64,000 bases of DNA from Desulforhopalus sp. IMCC35007 (GTDB lineage Bacteria > Desulfobacterota > Desulfobulbia > Desulfobulbales > Desulfocapsaceae). Below are positions 43,267-53,111 of this stretch, one piece after another (the stretch's first letter is position 1; each line of letters opens with the position of its first letter). The notes below the pieces were generated by a model. It saw only the letters and a list, made by a program, of their open reading frames with translations. It made no database searches and had not been told where the DNA came from. Location: positions 62,001 to 126,000 of the forward strand of contig NZ_SWCN01000005.1 in NCBI RefSeq assembly GCF_005116575.1. Reading direction: 5' to 3'. A program made the translations under genes and the position numbers.

Positions 43267-44438
43267 ACAGCAGAAGGCACTGAGAGCAGGACAGCGGACA
43301 TGATAGCGAAAAAGTGTCCCGGGTGAGAATCGTAGAGAAACGAATTCATCAAACAGCCGCAGGACATGGCAACGACCACCCCCTGCAATAGATAGTTGTA
43401 TGGTTTTGGCCTACCGAACGAGGTGATAAAGATTCCACAAAGAAAGGCCAGGTAAAGGGCCAACCCAGTGAGTCCTACCTGTTCTGCTATGAGTAGATAT
43501 TCGTTGTGAGGATTGTCTGATGGCTGGGTTTGAGTTCCCTTGATCAGCCGTTTCTGGCTGACTGCAAAAGAGCCTGTTCCATGACCGAAAATCGGTTTTT
43601 CCTTTATAAGGGTAAGGCTGTTATGCCACCAGTCAAAACGCATGCCAAGGGATGTGCGGGAAACACCTGGCTGGTAATTCTGAATCTCCTTTACCGCTTC
43701 ATTGACCCTCGTTGAAAAATTATGAGAGGTGTAAAATGCCCCGCTGACAATACAGGCACAGAGGAGAACCCCAAAAAGAGAATATTTGAGAGACAGTCGC
43801 TGGAAGACAGTGAGCAGCAAGAGGGCAATGGAGATAAGCATACCTGTTCTGCCTGGCGCGATGTAGAAAAGATTTATGGAGGTTGCAATGAAAATAAGTA
43901 GCCAGAAAAAACGCTGGCCAGCCCCTTCGATGAGTTTTTGCAGGGCCCAAAAGGCAAGGGTTGCCATAAATAAGCTATGGGTTATGTGGTAGACCGTGGA
44001 GTATCCGTACCTTTCTGAAGGGATAACACCAAAATACATAGCATACGATATAGAGAGCAGGAGAATCGAGCCACCGATGAAACACTTTTCCGCAAGAACC
44101 GCCTTGTCCCCGTTACCAGTAAAAAAAGACAGCGCCATAACAAAGAGCAGGAGTTCACGGTATTTTTTTAAGGATGACAGGGCCTCAGCTGTCTCCGCCG
44201 GGCTGTAGAAAACACCCGCAATAAGGAGCAGAAAAAGCGCCATCGCCAGAAAAACCAAAGGTCTGGTGACAAGCATTTTGGGCAATTCTAATATTTTGCC
44301 AGACAATATCCAACAGGCAAGAGCGATGATGGAGGTCGCTCCCATGAGAGAAGAACTAAAGGGAATAAAAACGCAGGATGCTACCAGGCTGTAAAGCCCA
44401 ACGCTTTGTAATCTGCTGGAAATTTCTTGTTTTGTCAT
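43242..44438 (-). CDS. O-antigen ligase / polymerase-like membrane protein
   Basis: This 398-residue protein has about ten to twelve membrane segments and one large periplasmic loop containing the Wzy_C-type region: SLGMRFDWWHNSLTLIKEKPIFGHGTGSF, followed by DNPHNEYLLIAEQVGLTGL. It probably joins O-antigen to lipid A-core (WaaL-like) or polymerises glycans; the two cannot be told apart by sequence alone. Being downstream of lpxL-like and msbA genes supports an LPS role. The last 25 bases overlap the end of the histidine kinase gene on the other strand. Confidence 0.85.
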   Translation of the reverse strand: MTKQEISSRLQSVGLYSLVASCVFIPFSSSLMGATSIIALACWILSGKILELPKMLVTRPLVFLAMALFLLLIAGVFYSPAETAEALSSLKKYRELLLFVMALSFFTGNGDKAVLAEKCFIGGSILLLSISYAMYFGVIPSERYGYSTVYHITHSLFMATLAFWALQKLIEGAGQRFFWLLIFIATSINLFYIAPGRTGMLISIALLLLTVFQRLSLKYSLFGVLLCACIVSGAFYTSHNFSTRVNEAVKEIQNYQPGVSRTSLGMRFDWWHNSLTLIKEKPIFGHGTGSFAVSQKRLIKGTQTQPSDNPHNEYLLIAEQVGLTGLALYLAFLCGIFITSFGRPKPYNYLLQGVVVAMSCGCLMNSFLYDSHPGHFFAIMSAVLLSVPSAVQDEGKRI

Positions 44439-44491
44439 CGGCTCAATCGTATAGGCTGTCAGTAAATCTTCTCAACGTGAAGGATTGTGAT

Positions 44492-46219
44492 TTATTTATA
44501 CTGCATATTGTAAAGAGTTTCGTATTCACCTTGCAGCTGGAGAAGACTTTCGTGGGTACCTTCTTCCACAATTCTGCCATCTTTAACCACCACAATTCTG
44601 TCTGCGTTTTTAATGGTGGACAGCCTGTGGGCGATGACAAAGGTTGTTCGGTCTTTCATGAGGTTTTCAAGGGCTTTTTGCACTTCCCTCTCCGATTCGG
44701 TATCCAGGGCTGAGGTCGCCTCATCGAGAATGAGGATCGGTGCATTTTTTAAGATTGCCCTGGCAATGGAGATTCGTTGTCGCTGGCCACCTGAGAGTCT
44801 TGCACCACCCTCACCAATAATCGTGTCAAAACCATCGGGCAGGCTTTCAATAAAATCGAAGGCGTGGGCTGCCCGCGCTGCACTATGTACATCCTCAATG
44901 GCTGCATCCTGATTGCTATAGGCGATGTTATTTCTCACCGTGTCGTTAAAGAGTATTGTTTGCTGGGTCACCATGGCAATCTGATTTCGAAGAGATGCAA
45001 CGGTGACGTCCCGAATATCCATACCATCTATCAGGATTGCCCCTTGTTTAAGATCGAGGAAACGGGGAATGAGATTGGTGAGTGTGGTTTTTCCTCCACC
45101 GCTTGGTCCGACTATGGCCAGAGCTTCGCCTGCAGTAACCGTAAGGTTGATATCTTTGAGAACGGTTGCCTCATCGCTATACTGATAGCTGAGGTTTTTG
45201 AATTCAACTGTTGAATTGAAAGCCGGCAATTCTATTGCGTCTTGTTTGTCCTGTATTTCAGGCTCAACGTCAAGGATGGCAAAGACCCGTGAGGCGGCGG
45301 CTAAACCCTGCTGAATTGTGGAGTTAACGCTGGTAACACCTTTGATAGGTTCATAGGCGGCGATTAAGGCTGTTAAAAAAGCAAAAAAGGCTCCTGGTGT
45401 CATGGTGTCATTCATTACTTCGCTTCCACCAAACCAGATAACAATGGCTATGGCAAAGCCTCCGATAAACTCCATCATGGGATGCTGCAGACAACGATAT
45501 TTGGCATCCTTCATGGTCAGGCTGAAAAGTCCTATCACTTGATTTTCGAAGCGATTTCCTTCGTATTGTTCTTTGGTGAAGGCCTTTACGATTCTGTTGC
45601 CGGTGATTGTTTCGTGCAGAATATTTGAAACGTGGGCAACCTCTTCCTGAGTAGATGTGGATAATTTTCTAAATTGACGACCAAACTTCACAATAAAAAA
45701 AGCGGAGAACGGAAGAACGATAAAGGTGATCATGGCCAGACGCCAGTTCATGGCAAAGACCACCCCCAGCAGGATAACAACCTGAAAAAAATCGCGCACT
45801 GATCCAACAAGGGCCTTGGATACAGCCTGCTGTAACAGGGCAACATCGGATATGATCCTTGACATGAGGGTTCCGGTCGGCATCTCATTAAAAAATGAAA
45901 GGGCCTGTTTGTGAATATGTTTGAAAATAGTAATACGGAAATCCCGGATGACAGACTGCCCGACGTATTCGAGCAGCATGGAATAGACATAATAAAACAC
46001 ACCCTTCATGAGGAAGATGGAAATGAGGACAAGGGGCAGGAGTTTAAGGTAAACGGTGTTTTTCTCGATAAAAATTCTATCGAGAAGGGTTTTGACCATG
46101 TACGTCTGGGCACCCGTAAAACAGGCAACAAATATCATGGCAATCATGGCAATGATAAGTTTGGTTTTATAGGGTTTAAGAATGATGTAGAGACGAAGGA
46201 GTATTTCTTTATTAGTCAT
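44492..46219 (-). CDS. msbA: MsbA, lipid A-core ABC flippase
   Basis: MsbA flips lipid A-core across the inner membrane using ATP. The 575-residue half-transporter has a six-helix N-terminal membrane domain (about 1-310) and an ATPase domain. Walker A is VGPSGGGKTTLTNL, the signature is RLSGGQRQRISIARAIL, Walker B is PILILDEATSALD, and the H-loop is FVIAHRLSTIKNAD. Close relatives that export other lipids or drugs look alike, but the lpxL-like and ligase-like neighbours favour MsbA. Confidence 0.9.
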   Translation of the reverse strand: MTNKEILLRLYIILKPYKTKLIIAMIAMIFVACFTGAQTYMVKTLLDRIFIEKNTVYLKLLPLVLISIFLMKGVFYYVYSMLLEYVGQSVIRDFRITIFKHIHKQALSFFNEMPTGTLMSRIISDVALLQQAVSKALVGSVRDFFQVVILLGVVFAMNWRLAMITFIVLPFSAFFIVKFGRQFRKLSTSTQEEVAHVSNILHETITGNRIVKAFTKEQYEGNRFENQVIGLFSLTMKDAKYRCLQHPMMEFIGGFAIAIVIWFGGSEVMNDTMTPGAFFAFLTALIAAYEPIKGVTSVNSTIQQGLAAASRVFAILDVEPEIQDKQDAIELPAFNSTVEFKNLSYQYSDEATVLKDINLTVTAGEALAIVGPSGGGKTTLTNLIPRFLDLKQGAILIDGMDIRDVTVASLRNQIAMVTQQTILFNDTVRNNIAYSNQDAAIEDVHSAARAAHAFDFIESLPDGFDTIIGEGGARLSGGQRQRISIARAILKNAPILILDEATSALDTESEREVQKALENLMKDRTTFVIAHRLSTIKNADRIVVVKDGRIVEEGTHESLLQLQGEYETLYNMQYK

Positions 46220-46349
46220 CGAAAATTGTTTTTTATAGGAAGTGAATCGGCAAAAAGCCTCTCTGGTTCCTGCTGTTGATTGAAAAGTAAAATTGAAAAT
46301 ACAAGTTGGACCGCATCATAATACAGACCCAACAGAGTATGAAGGAAAA

Positions 46350-47276
46350 TTACAAGAAAATATCTGTTAAGGATCTCTTCACAGGCGGGTAGTCTTTTTT
46401 TCCCCAGAGCCTGTGGAAAAGGCTGAACCACTGTTCTGGATATTTGCGAATGAAGGGTTCGTAACTTTGTATTGAACGGGTAGCTATATCCTTTATGCTC
46501 TCTTCATTGGTTTCTGTATATGAGGGAAGGTTGACCCTGGCAAAATCTATATGTAACTTGCCTTTATCCATGTAGTAGACACTGGTAAAAACAGGTGCTC
46601 CGGTTCTGAGGTGAAGGATTGGAGCGCCTTTTGCGCAGGCAAGCGGTGTGTTAAAAAAAGGAATAATTACACCACGATTGGTATAGCTCTGGTCGAGGCT
46701 TACAATAAGGAGTCTATTGTCATGAAGGGCCTGTTCATACACCTTCATGCCATCATAACTGCTCAGGTGTTGTAGACTGGTACCATATCGACAGCGTTGC
46801 TGGACAAAGAACTGGTCTGAAAGCGGGTTACTCTGTTTTTGATAAATAAGGCTTGTTGGCAGGTTTTTCAGATTAAACCAGGCAAAATATGCTTCAAACC
46901 AGCTGCCGTGAATGGTTGTGAGGATAACACCTTTTCCCTGCTGCAGGGCTTCCTGGAGTTCATCAAGACCAGTAATTTCGGCATTTTCAATGATTGTCAG
47001 GAGTTTTTTCCTGTGGAGGATAAATACCAGACCAAAGGTCCTGGTGAACTGAAGATACACCTTTCTCATCAGCTTGAGTTTTGCCCTGTGGTCAAGCTCG
47101 GGAAAGACGGTACTCAGATTTTTATAGGCAACCCGCAGGCGAAAAGGGAAGACAACCCAGGCGAAAGAACCGATCGTGCTGCAGAGAAAAAGGATCGCCT
47201 GAACCGGTAACAGGTTCAGGAAAAAAATCACGCTTCGTAAAAGAGCATATTCAAGTTTGTGCTTGGTTCTCATCAA
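46350..47276 (-). CDS. LpxL/HtrB-family lipid A acyltransferase
   Basis: This 308-residue inner-membrane-associated acyltransferase adds secondary acyl chains to lipid A. The catalytic H-x4-E is H123 and E128 in TTIHGSWFEAY. An N-terminal membrane segment (FFLNLLPVQAILFLCST) and the ending QWFSLFHRLWGKK are typical. Acyl-chain position (LpxL or LpxM) cannot be assigned. It is the first gene of an envelope operon with msbA (130 bases downstream). The first two codons are both ATG. Confidence 0.9.
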   Translation of the reverse strand: MMRTKHKLEYALLRSVIFFLNLLPVQAILFLCSTIGSFAWVVFPFRLRVAYKNLSTVFPELDHRAKLKLMRKVYLQFTRTFGLVFILHRKKLLTIIENAEITGLDELQEALQQGKGVILTTIHGSWFEAYFAWFNLKNLPTSLIYQKQSNPLSDQFFVQQRCRYGTSLQHLSSYDGMKVYEQALHDNRLLIVSLDQSYTNRGVIIPFFNTPLACAKGAPILHLRTGAPVFTSVYYMDKGKLHIDFARVNLPSYTETNEESIKDIATRSIQSYEPFIRKYPEQWFSLFHRLWGKKDYPPVKRSLTDIFL

Positions 47277-47653
47277 TAACTATCTGGTGCGTATAAAGGT
47301 GTAATGGCGCTTTATTTGGTTGGTGATCTGACAAAGACAGCAAAACGTTTTCACGGGCAGCTGGCATAGCCTAGGTCAATGTCTTAAGCCTTTCAAGAAT
47401 TCTGCGAACCCATGAAAAATAAGTTTCCTGTCTTTATTTATGCCGATTCCCAACCGGAGGGACATCGGGGACCGTATACTTCTACAACACTCCATGTTGG
47501 AAACAAAGGGGTTTTTGCCTGTTTATGATGAAATGGTACAATTGAATGGCATGTTTGTCTCAAATTTTATGAAGAGTTGGTGCAATTTGAGGCACAGGTC
47601 ATATAGTAACAGCGGCGTAGCCATCACCTCTATTTTTTGGAATTATTTTTATT
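47277..47653. other. divergent spacer, acyltransferase / M16 peptidase
   Basis: This 377-base region must hold promoters for both flanking genes. I see no clear promoter, hairpin or repeat. A frame starting at 47440 overlaps the peptidase gene by 125 bases and has no protein-like features. Confidence 0.4.
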
Positions 47654-50527
47654 ATGAGATCTGTATCAAAAATGAAAAAATCGGTACATGTTGTTCTTCC
47701 CTTGGCTCTTATGGGGATAATTGTTCTTCTCTTTTTCCTATTATATCCACCTATTGCAAAATCCGGTCGTGGCAATGACAATGTTGTTGTCAGCTGGCCC
47801 AGTTATAACAGCGACTTACAACCTGATCCCTCGCTTACCCGCGGAGCACTCGACAATGGGCTGCGTTATGTAATCAAACAAAACAGTGAGCCTGAACAGC
47901 GTGTGGCTGCGTATCTGGTGGTTTTGGCTGGATCTATGCACGAGAGTGAGAATCAGCAGGGAGTTGCACATTTTCTGGAGCACATGATGTTTAATGGTTC
48001 CACACACTATCCTCCGGGAACTTTGATTGATTATTTCCAATCCATTGGGATGGATTTTGGTGGAGATACCAACGCTTATACTGGTTTTGATCAAACCGTC
48101 TATCATGTTATTTTGCCAAGTGGAGATGAAAAGGAGCTTGAAATTGGCTGTAACGTTCTTGCCGATTTCGCAAGAGGAGCACTGCTTCTTGATTCTGAAA
48201 TAGATCGTGAGCGCGGAGTCATTTTTTCAGAGAAAAGAGACCGGGATTCTGCGGAATACCGCAATTATGTCTCCTATTCAGATTTTGCTTTCAAGGGGAC
48301 TCGGTACCCCCTCAGGTGGCCGATCGGTAAAGAGGAGGTGTTGAACAAGGCTGACCATAAGCTCATGAAAAGCTTTTACGATAGCTGGTATCGCCCTGAT
48401 AAAATGGTTGTCGTTCTTGTGGGTGATCTTGATATTTCCATCGCCCAACAAGTCATAGAGGAAAAATTTGGCCATCTCAGGGCAGGCTCTGTGCCGCAAC
48501 TTGAACCGGATTTTGGCAAAATCGACCGCAGGGGTCTTGACGTTTTTTATAACTATGACCCAGAACTTGGAACAACAAATGTTTCCATAGAGACAATCTG
48601 GGACGTGCTCCCTGAGGTTCCCACCAAGGCACTGAAAAAAAAGGAGCTTATACAGATCATAGGAGACCTGATTGTCGGTTACAGACTGGAGAAAAAACGT
48701 GAAAATGAGAGTCCTCCTTTTGCGATTGCACATTACTCATCAGGAATAATCGAAAAGCGTATAGGTTATGGATCGTTGTCTGCAACAACTGATGGGAGCT
48801 CATGGAAGGAGACCTTGGCCTCTCTCCATTCTGTCCTGGAGCGGGCTCGGTTGTATGGGTTTACAGAATCCGAGGTCAAACGGGCAAAAAACGAAATATC
48901 TGGCGAACTCAAGGAAAATGTTCAGACGAAATCTTCACGGCATTCCCGGTCAATTGCCGAGAGCATAGTGGATGATCTCACCGTAGATGATGTGTACTTG
49001 TCCCCGGATCAGGAACAGAAGCTTTATGCTCCTATGCTGGCTGAAATAACAGCAGACAATGTTAATGCCAGTTTCAGAACTATCTGGAACCATTCAGGAC
49101 GTCTTGTCGCAGTGACGGGGAATACGAGGCTTTCAGGTAATGCTAAAGATGAGATCCTGACTTTTTACAAGAAGGAGGAGAAGGCAACTGTCACCAATGG
49201 TACCTCTGTCCAAGACATTATTTTTCCATATTTAAAAGCCTATGATGGACCTACTGCCGTTGTGGAACGACGGCAATTCCCAGAATTGCAGATGACCCGC
49301 TATACCCTGGCAAATGGTCTTGTTATAAATTGCAAAAAAACCAGTTTTGAAGACAATAAAGTCCACGTTTCTGCAAATTTTGGCAGGGGGGAACTCGAAG
49401 AAAGTAAGGCAGGTATGGCTCTTGTTGCAGATGATGTAATTAATCTTTCAGGCACCAGTTCCCTGTCACCTTCGGCTCTGGATACGGTTCTCGCTGGCAG
49501 TTCTGTTGATCTCTCCTTTCACATCGGTGAACAGGCAAGCTCGTTGTCCGGTACCATGCTGTCCGGTGATTTTGAATTTGGGGTCCAATTGCTCCAGGCC
49601 TTGCTGCTTGATCCCGGCTGTAAAGAATACGCCTATAAGGCGGTAATGCAACGATTTGAATTGATGTATACAAAGTTGCAGGGTGATATGGATGGAGCGA
49701 TTCTCATGCAGGTGCAACCCTTTCTTGCAGGAAACAGCAGGTACTATGGCCTGCCAGGCTGGGATGAGATTCGTCAGCTGAGCTTTGGCGACGTAAAGTC
49801 ATGGGTTGAGCGGGTATTTACGCTAAAAGATCTGGAAATTTCAGTTGTTGGGGATTTTGATGAGACGGTGGTTATTTCAATCCTGTCAAAATATTTTGGA
49901 GGTCAGCATTTCGAAGCCGCTCCGGTTCGCGGACGCAACGATGCCCCTACTTTTCCAGTGGGTCAGATTTTAAAAGTCGCGGTATCGTCAGAGATTGAAA
50001 AGTCGACGGTCTTGATAGCCTGGCCTACAGATGACTTCTGGGATATCGGCAGAACGAGGCGCCTTAGTATAGTAGCCAGCATTTTAGAAGATCAGATCAG
50101 GAAAACGATAAGGGAGAAAATGGGGGCGAGTTATTCGCCAAAGGTATTGAGTTATGTAAGCAGGGTGTCCCCGCATTTTGGCTATATCCTGGCCGAGTTG
50201 AACGTTGAAAAGGGGAAAGAGACAGAAATTATAGATGAGGTAAAAAAACTCGTGCGTGACCTCAGAACTAAGGGTTTGACGCAAGAGGAATTAGAACGGG
50301 CAAAAAAACCACTATTAACCTCGGTTCTTGAAAATGTGAAGACCAATGAGTACTGGTTGTATTCCGTCCTCTCTCTGTCTGTCTCTTATCCGGAGCAGCT
50401 TATCTGGCCAACGAGCATTGTTGATGATATCTCAGGTGTGCAGCTACAGGAATTGACGAGTTATATTACCCAGTATCTTGACAATACCGAATCGGCCGTA
50501 GCGATCATTACATCAGGAAAAAGTTAA
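47654..50527 (+). CDS. M16-family zinc metallopeptidase (pitrilysin type)
   Basis: This 957-residue protein has an N-terminal signal or anchor segment (residues about 12-31), so it is periplasmic or membrane-tethered. The inverted zinc motif HFLEH is at 106-110, and the distal Glu lies in the segment ERGVIFSEKRDRDSAEYR. A second, inactive-type M16 half covers about 540-957, giving the usual two-lobed clamshell. Likely role is degrading peptides in the periplasm; substrate unknown. An alternative start is Met 7. Confidence 0.9.
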   Translation: MRSVSKMKKSVHVVLPLALMGIIVLLFFLLYPPIAKSGRGNDNVVVSWPSYNSDLQPDPSLTRGALDNGLRYVIKQNSEPEQRVAAYLVVLAGSMHESENQQGVAHFLEHMMFNGSTHYPPGTLIDYFQSIGMDFGGDTNAYTGFDQTVYHVILPSGDEKELEIGCNVLADFARGALLLDSEIDRERGVIFSEKRDRDSAEYRNYVSYSDFAFKGTRYPLRWPIGKEEVLNKADHKLMKSFYDSWYRPDKMVVVLVGDLDISIAQQVIEEKFGHLRAGSVPQLEPDFGKIDRRGLDVFYNYDPELGTTNVSIETIWDVLPEVPTKALKKKELIQIIGDLIVGYRLEKKRENESPPFAIAHYSSGIIEKRIGYGSLSATTDGSSWKETLASLHSVLERARLYGFTESEVKRAKNEISGELKENVQTKSSRHSRSIAESIVDDLTVDDVYLSPDQEQKLYAPMLAEITADNVNASFRTIWNHSGRLVAVTGNTRLSGNAKDEILTFYKKEEKATVTNGTSVQDIIFPYLKAYDGPTAVVERRQFPELQMTRYTLANGLVINCKKTSFEDNKVHVSANFGRGELEESKAGMALVADDVINLSGTSSLSPSALDTVLAGSSVDLSFHIGEQASSLSGTMLSGDFEFGVQLLQALLLDPGCKEYAYKAVMQRFELMYTKLQGDMDGAILMQVQPFLAGNSRYYGLPGWDEIRQLSFGDVKSWVERVFTLKDLEISVVGDFDETVVISILSKYFGGQHFEAAPVRGRNDAPTFPVGQILKVAVSSEIEKSTVLIAWPTDDFWDIGRTRRLSIVASILEDQIRKTIREKMGASYSPKVLSYVSRVSPHFGYILAELNVEKGKETEIIDEVKKLVRDLRTKGLTQEELERAKKPLLTSVLENVKTNEYWLYSVLSLSVSYPEQLIWPTSIVDDISGVQLQELTSYITQYLDNTESAVAIITSGKS

Positions 50528-50726
50528 GGAAGATGTTTGCCAGGTATGTTACAAATGGGCAGGTAGAGGTGACTTTGTTTATAACTGTTTTATCAGCACT
50601 TTCAGTGAACAACGAAGAATAAGCATTTGCCTCTTTTAGAGATAAACAGTAGATATAAATTGTTACACTCATTGAGTTTGCATTTCTCTACATGAAATTA
50701 CAAAACAGAGCATATACTGAACGGGT

Positions 50727-51122
50727 ATGGAGAATACGAGCGTGCAGGGAGATATTGAATTAATTTTTGGCAGACGTACGAGAAAGTTTCGTAGGGCTAG
50801 AATAGATGGATTCGTATGCCAGCTTGCTGAAAATAAATCTGTTTTCAAAGGGGACGTTGAGGATTTATCAGCCCAGGGCTTTAGCATGAGCAAGGTTCCA
50901 GAGCTTTTTTGTGATGAGGCTAAGATATATCGAGCTATCTTTTCTGAAGGTGACAATTACTATAAAATTATAGTTGTTCCACGCTGGTCGAAACTCTCTT
51001 CTAATGGCGAAGGCTTTACAGTTGGCTATAGGATTCTGGACAACGATTGGAAGTGGGTCCGGTTCTCAATGGAAAGTCTTTCCTTAAAACCTCAAGGACC
51101 TACAGAATCGGATCAGACCTGA
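50727..51122 (+). CDS. PilZ-domain c-di-GMP-binding protein
   Basis: This 131-residue protein is a single PilZ domain. The c-di-GMP-binding elements are present: RKFRR (R-x3-R) near residue 19 and DLSAQG (D-x-S-x-x-G) near residue 47. No membrane part or second domain. Such proteins often adjust motility or polysaccharide output in response to c-di-GMP; the target here is unknown. It is convergent with sppA across a strong hairpin. Confidence 0.85.
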   Translation: MENTSVQGDIELIFGRRTRKFRRARIDGFVCQLAENKSVFKGDVEDLSAQGFSMSKVPELFCDEAKIYRAIFSEGDNYYKIIVVPRWSKLSSNGEGFTVGYRILDNDWKWVRFSMESLSLKPQGPTESDQT

Positions 51123-51139
51123 GGTTTTCATTCCGGGCA

Positions 51140-51172
51140 AAATGACCTGCACTGGCATAGTGCAGGTCATTT
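51140..51172. terminator. bidirectional hairpin between PilZ and sppA genes
   Basis: AAATGACCTGCAC and GTGCAGGTCATTT form a perfect 13-base stem with a seven-base loop. It lies between two convergent genes and has short T-runs on both strands, so it probably stops both transcripts. Confidence 0.75.
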
Positions 51173-51199
51173 GTGCATCTTACTGCTCTTTTGCTGCAA

Positions 51200-53056
51200 T
51201 CAGTTTAGAAATGGCTTTATTTCGCAAATTGCATAAACCCCAAAAGGGTCTTCAAGACTGAGGGCAGGTGGCAGTTGAAGGGTCAGGATCTTTTGTATCT
51301 CCCTGAACCAGTGGGACTCAATGATGACCGGCAAGGATTTTACGCTGGCTGAAAAATATTGCAACAGCTGCTCTTTGACTGAAGCGGGTGGTTGAATGTA
51401 ACGAGCCTTATCATCGGAAAGCCCGGCAAGCCTGCCGGCAGCTTTTATCCCGTCGGTCAGAGACCCTATGCTGTCGACAAGACCAATATCTGCTGCTGAA
51501 ATTCCGTCATAGACGCGCCCTTCAGCGATTTTTTCAACGTCCTGCCGTTCAATCCCACGACCACTTGAGACGATGTCTAAAAATTGTCCATAATTGTATT
51601 CGATATTCTGTTGAATAGAATCTTTAATAGGCTGTGCAAGAGGTCTGGTCAGATTGAGACCGGAGGCTACAGGCGTGGTACCTATGCCGTCACTGTATAT
51701 GCCAAGGGAATCAAGGGTATTTTCAAAGGTGGGAATTGCTCCGAATATTCCAATTGAGCCTGTGATTGTCGAAGACTCTGCCCAGATTTCATCCGCATCG
51801 GCGGCTATCCAGTACCCACCAGAAGCAGCAACAGTACCCATGGAGACGACAAGAGGCTTGTTTGTTTTTTTGTATTCAAGCAGTGACTGCCTGATGACTT
51901 CTGAGGCAAATGCAGAGCCGCCGCCACTGTTTATCCGCAGTACCAGTGCTTTGATTGTCGAATCCTCTCTTGCCTTATCGATGAGTGCTGACAGAGAATC
52001 TGCTCCGATAAAGCCCGTTGGCTGTTTTCCGGGGAGGATATTGCCTTCAGCCACAATCACACCAATACCTTGTTGTCCTGACCCATCGGGGGTGTATGAG
52101 GGGGAGACCGTTTCAAGGTATTTCTGGGTGCTGGTTATCGGCGGACTGCTGTTTTTGCAGTTACACAGGGCGCTTAAGTACTCTTTGACCTGGGTTCGGG
52201 TCATGATGTGATCGACGAGTCCCATGTTGAGTGCAAGTTGGGCTGTATTGCCCTGGACTTTTGATAATTCCTCTGCGATATTATTGGTATATCTGCGAAG
52301 CTGGAAGGAGTTGATTTTCCGGTTCTCGGTTACAATATTGCTGTAGCCCTGCCAGAGTTTTGCCAGCCATGCTTCATTTTGCAGCTGATCCTGTTCTGAC
52401 ATGCCGGTTCTGGTGAAAGGTTCAAGGGCTGATTTATAGGTGCCAACCTTGAAGATATTGTAGTTGATTTTCAGTTTATCAATTGCATCTTTAAAATACA
52501 GACGATAGACCCCAATTCCATGAATATCAACGCCACCCATGGGGTTGATAATTATGGAACTTGCAAAAGAAGCCAGAAAATATTGGGCCTGGGTATAGTA
52601 ATCCTCGGTGGCAACAATTTCTTTACCGCTCTTTTTAAATTTGTTCAGGGCTTCTCCGATCCTCTCCAACTGATTCAATCCGGCTTTGTCCATATGTTTG
52701 AGGTTAAGAACAATGGCCTGAATCTGATCATCAGTGGTACTGGCTTCAATAACATCCAGGAGGTCCTGAAGCAGGGTCTCCTGCTGCTGAGACTGGCCCA
52801 AAAATGGATCTTCAAATAATTTTTCAATGGAGCTGAGAATCTTACGCTCTTCCACGATATTCCCAGAAATATCAAGACTGAGTATGCTGTTTTGCTTTGG
52901 TTTTCCCTCGGTTTTGTCCCCGGTTGGCAAAAATGAGAAGACAACTATACCTATGAAAAGGAGAAAGAGCAGATTGAAAAATGTGTTTCTGAGGATTGTA
53001 AAGAATTTGCCGGTATATCTGAAAATATTTACTATGGCCGAGATGAGGTCTTTCAT
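51200..53056 (-). CDS. sppA: SppA, signal peptide peptidase (long form)
   Basis: SppA degrades cleaved signal peptides in the inner membrane. The 618-residue length matches the E. coli-type double-domain form. An N-terminal membrane anchor lies near 20-45. The C-terminal half has LRINSGGGSAFASEVIRQSL and the catalytic Ser region VVSMGTVAASGGYWIAADADEIWA. The N-terminal half supplies the Lys (KKSGKEIVATEDYYTQAQYFLAS region). It lies 55 bases downstream of dinB. Confidence 0.92.
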   Translation of the reverse strand: MKDLISAIVNIFRYTGKFFTILRNTFFNLLFLLFIGIVVFSFLPTGDKTEGKPKQNSILSLDISGNIVEERKILSSIEKLFEDPFLGQSQQQETLLQDLLDVIEASTTDDQIQAIVLNLKHMDKAGLNQLERIGEALNKFKKSGKEIVATEDYYTQAQYFLASFASSIIINPMGGVDIHGIGVYRLYFKDAIDKLKINYNIFKVGTYKSALEPFTRTGMSEQDQLQNEAWLAKLWQGYSNIVTENRKINSFQLRRYTNNIAEELSKVQGNTAQLALNMGLVDHIMTRTQVKEYLSALCNCKNSSPPITSTQKYLETVSPSYTPDGSGQQGIGVIVAEGNILPGKQPTGFIGADSLSALIDKAREDSTIKALVLRINSGGGSAFASEVIRQSLLEYKKTNKPLVVSMGTVAASGGYWIAADADEIWAESSTITGSIGIFGAIPTFENTLDSLGIYSDGIGTTPVASGLNLTRPLAQPIKDSIQQNIEYNYGQFLDIVSSGRGIERQDVEKIAEGRVYDGISAADIGLVDSIGSLTDGIKAAGRLAGLSDDKARYIQPPASVKEQLLQYFSASVKSLPVIIESHWFREIQKILTLQLPPALSLEDPFGVYAICEIKPFLN

Positions 53057-53111
53057 GAAGCGTTGTATGGTAAATTGTTAGTAGAACGGGCGTGTAGAAT
53101 GCGCAGATAGA

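Noticed and set aside
47440-47778. Plus-strand frame of 112 codons upstream of the M16 peptidase
   Set aside because: It overlaps the peptidase start by 125 bases, has many Cys/Ser/Tyr in a random-like order and no ribosome site or family pattern.
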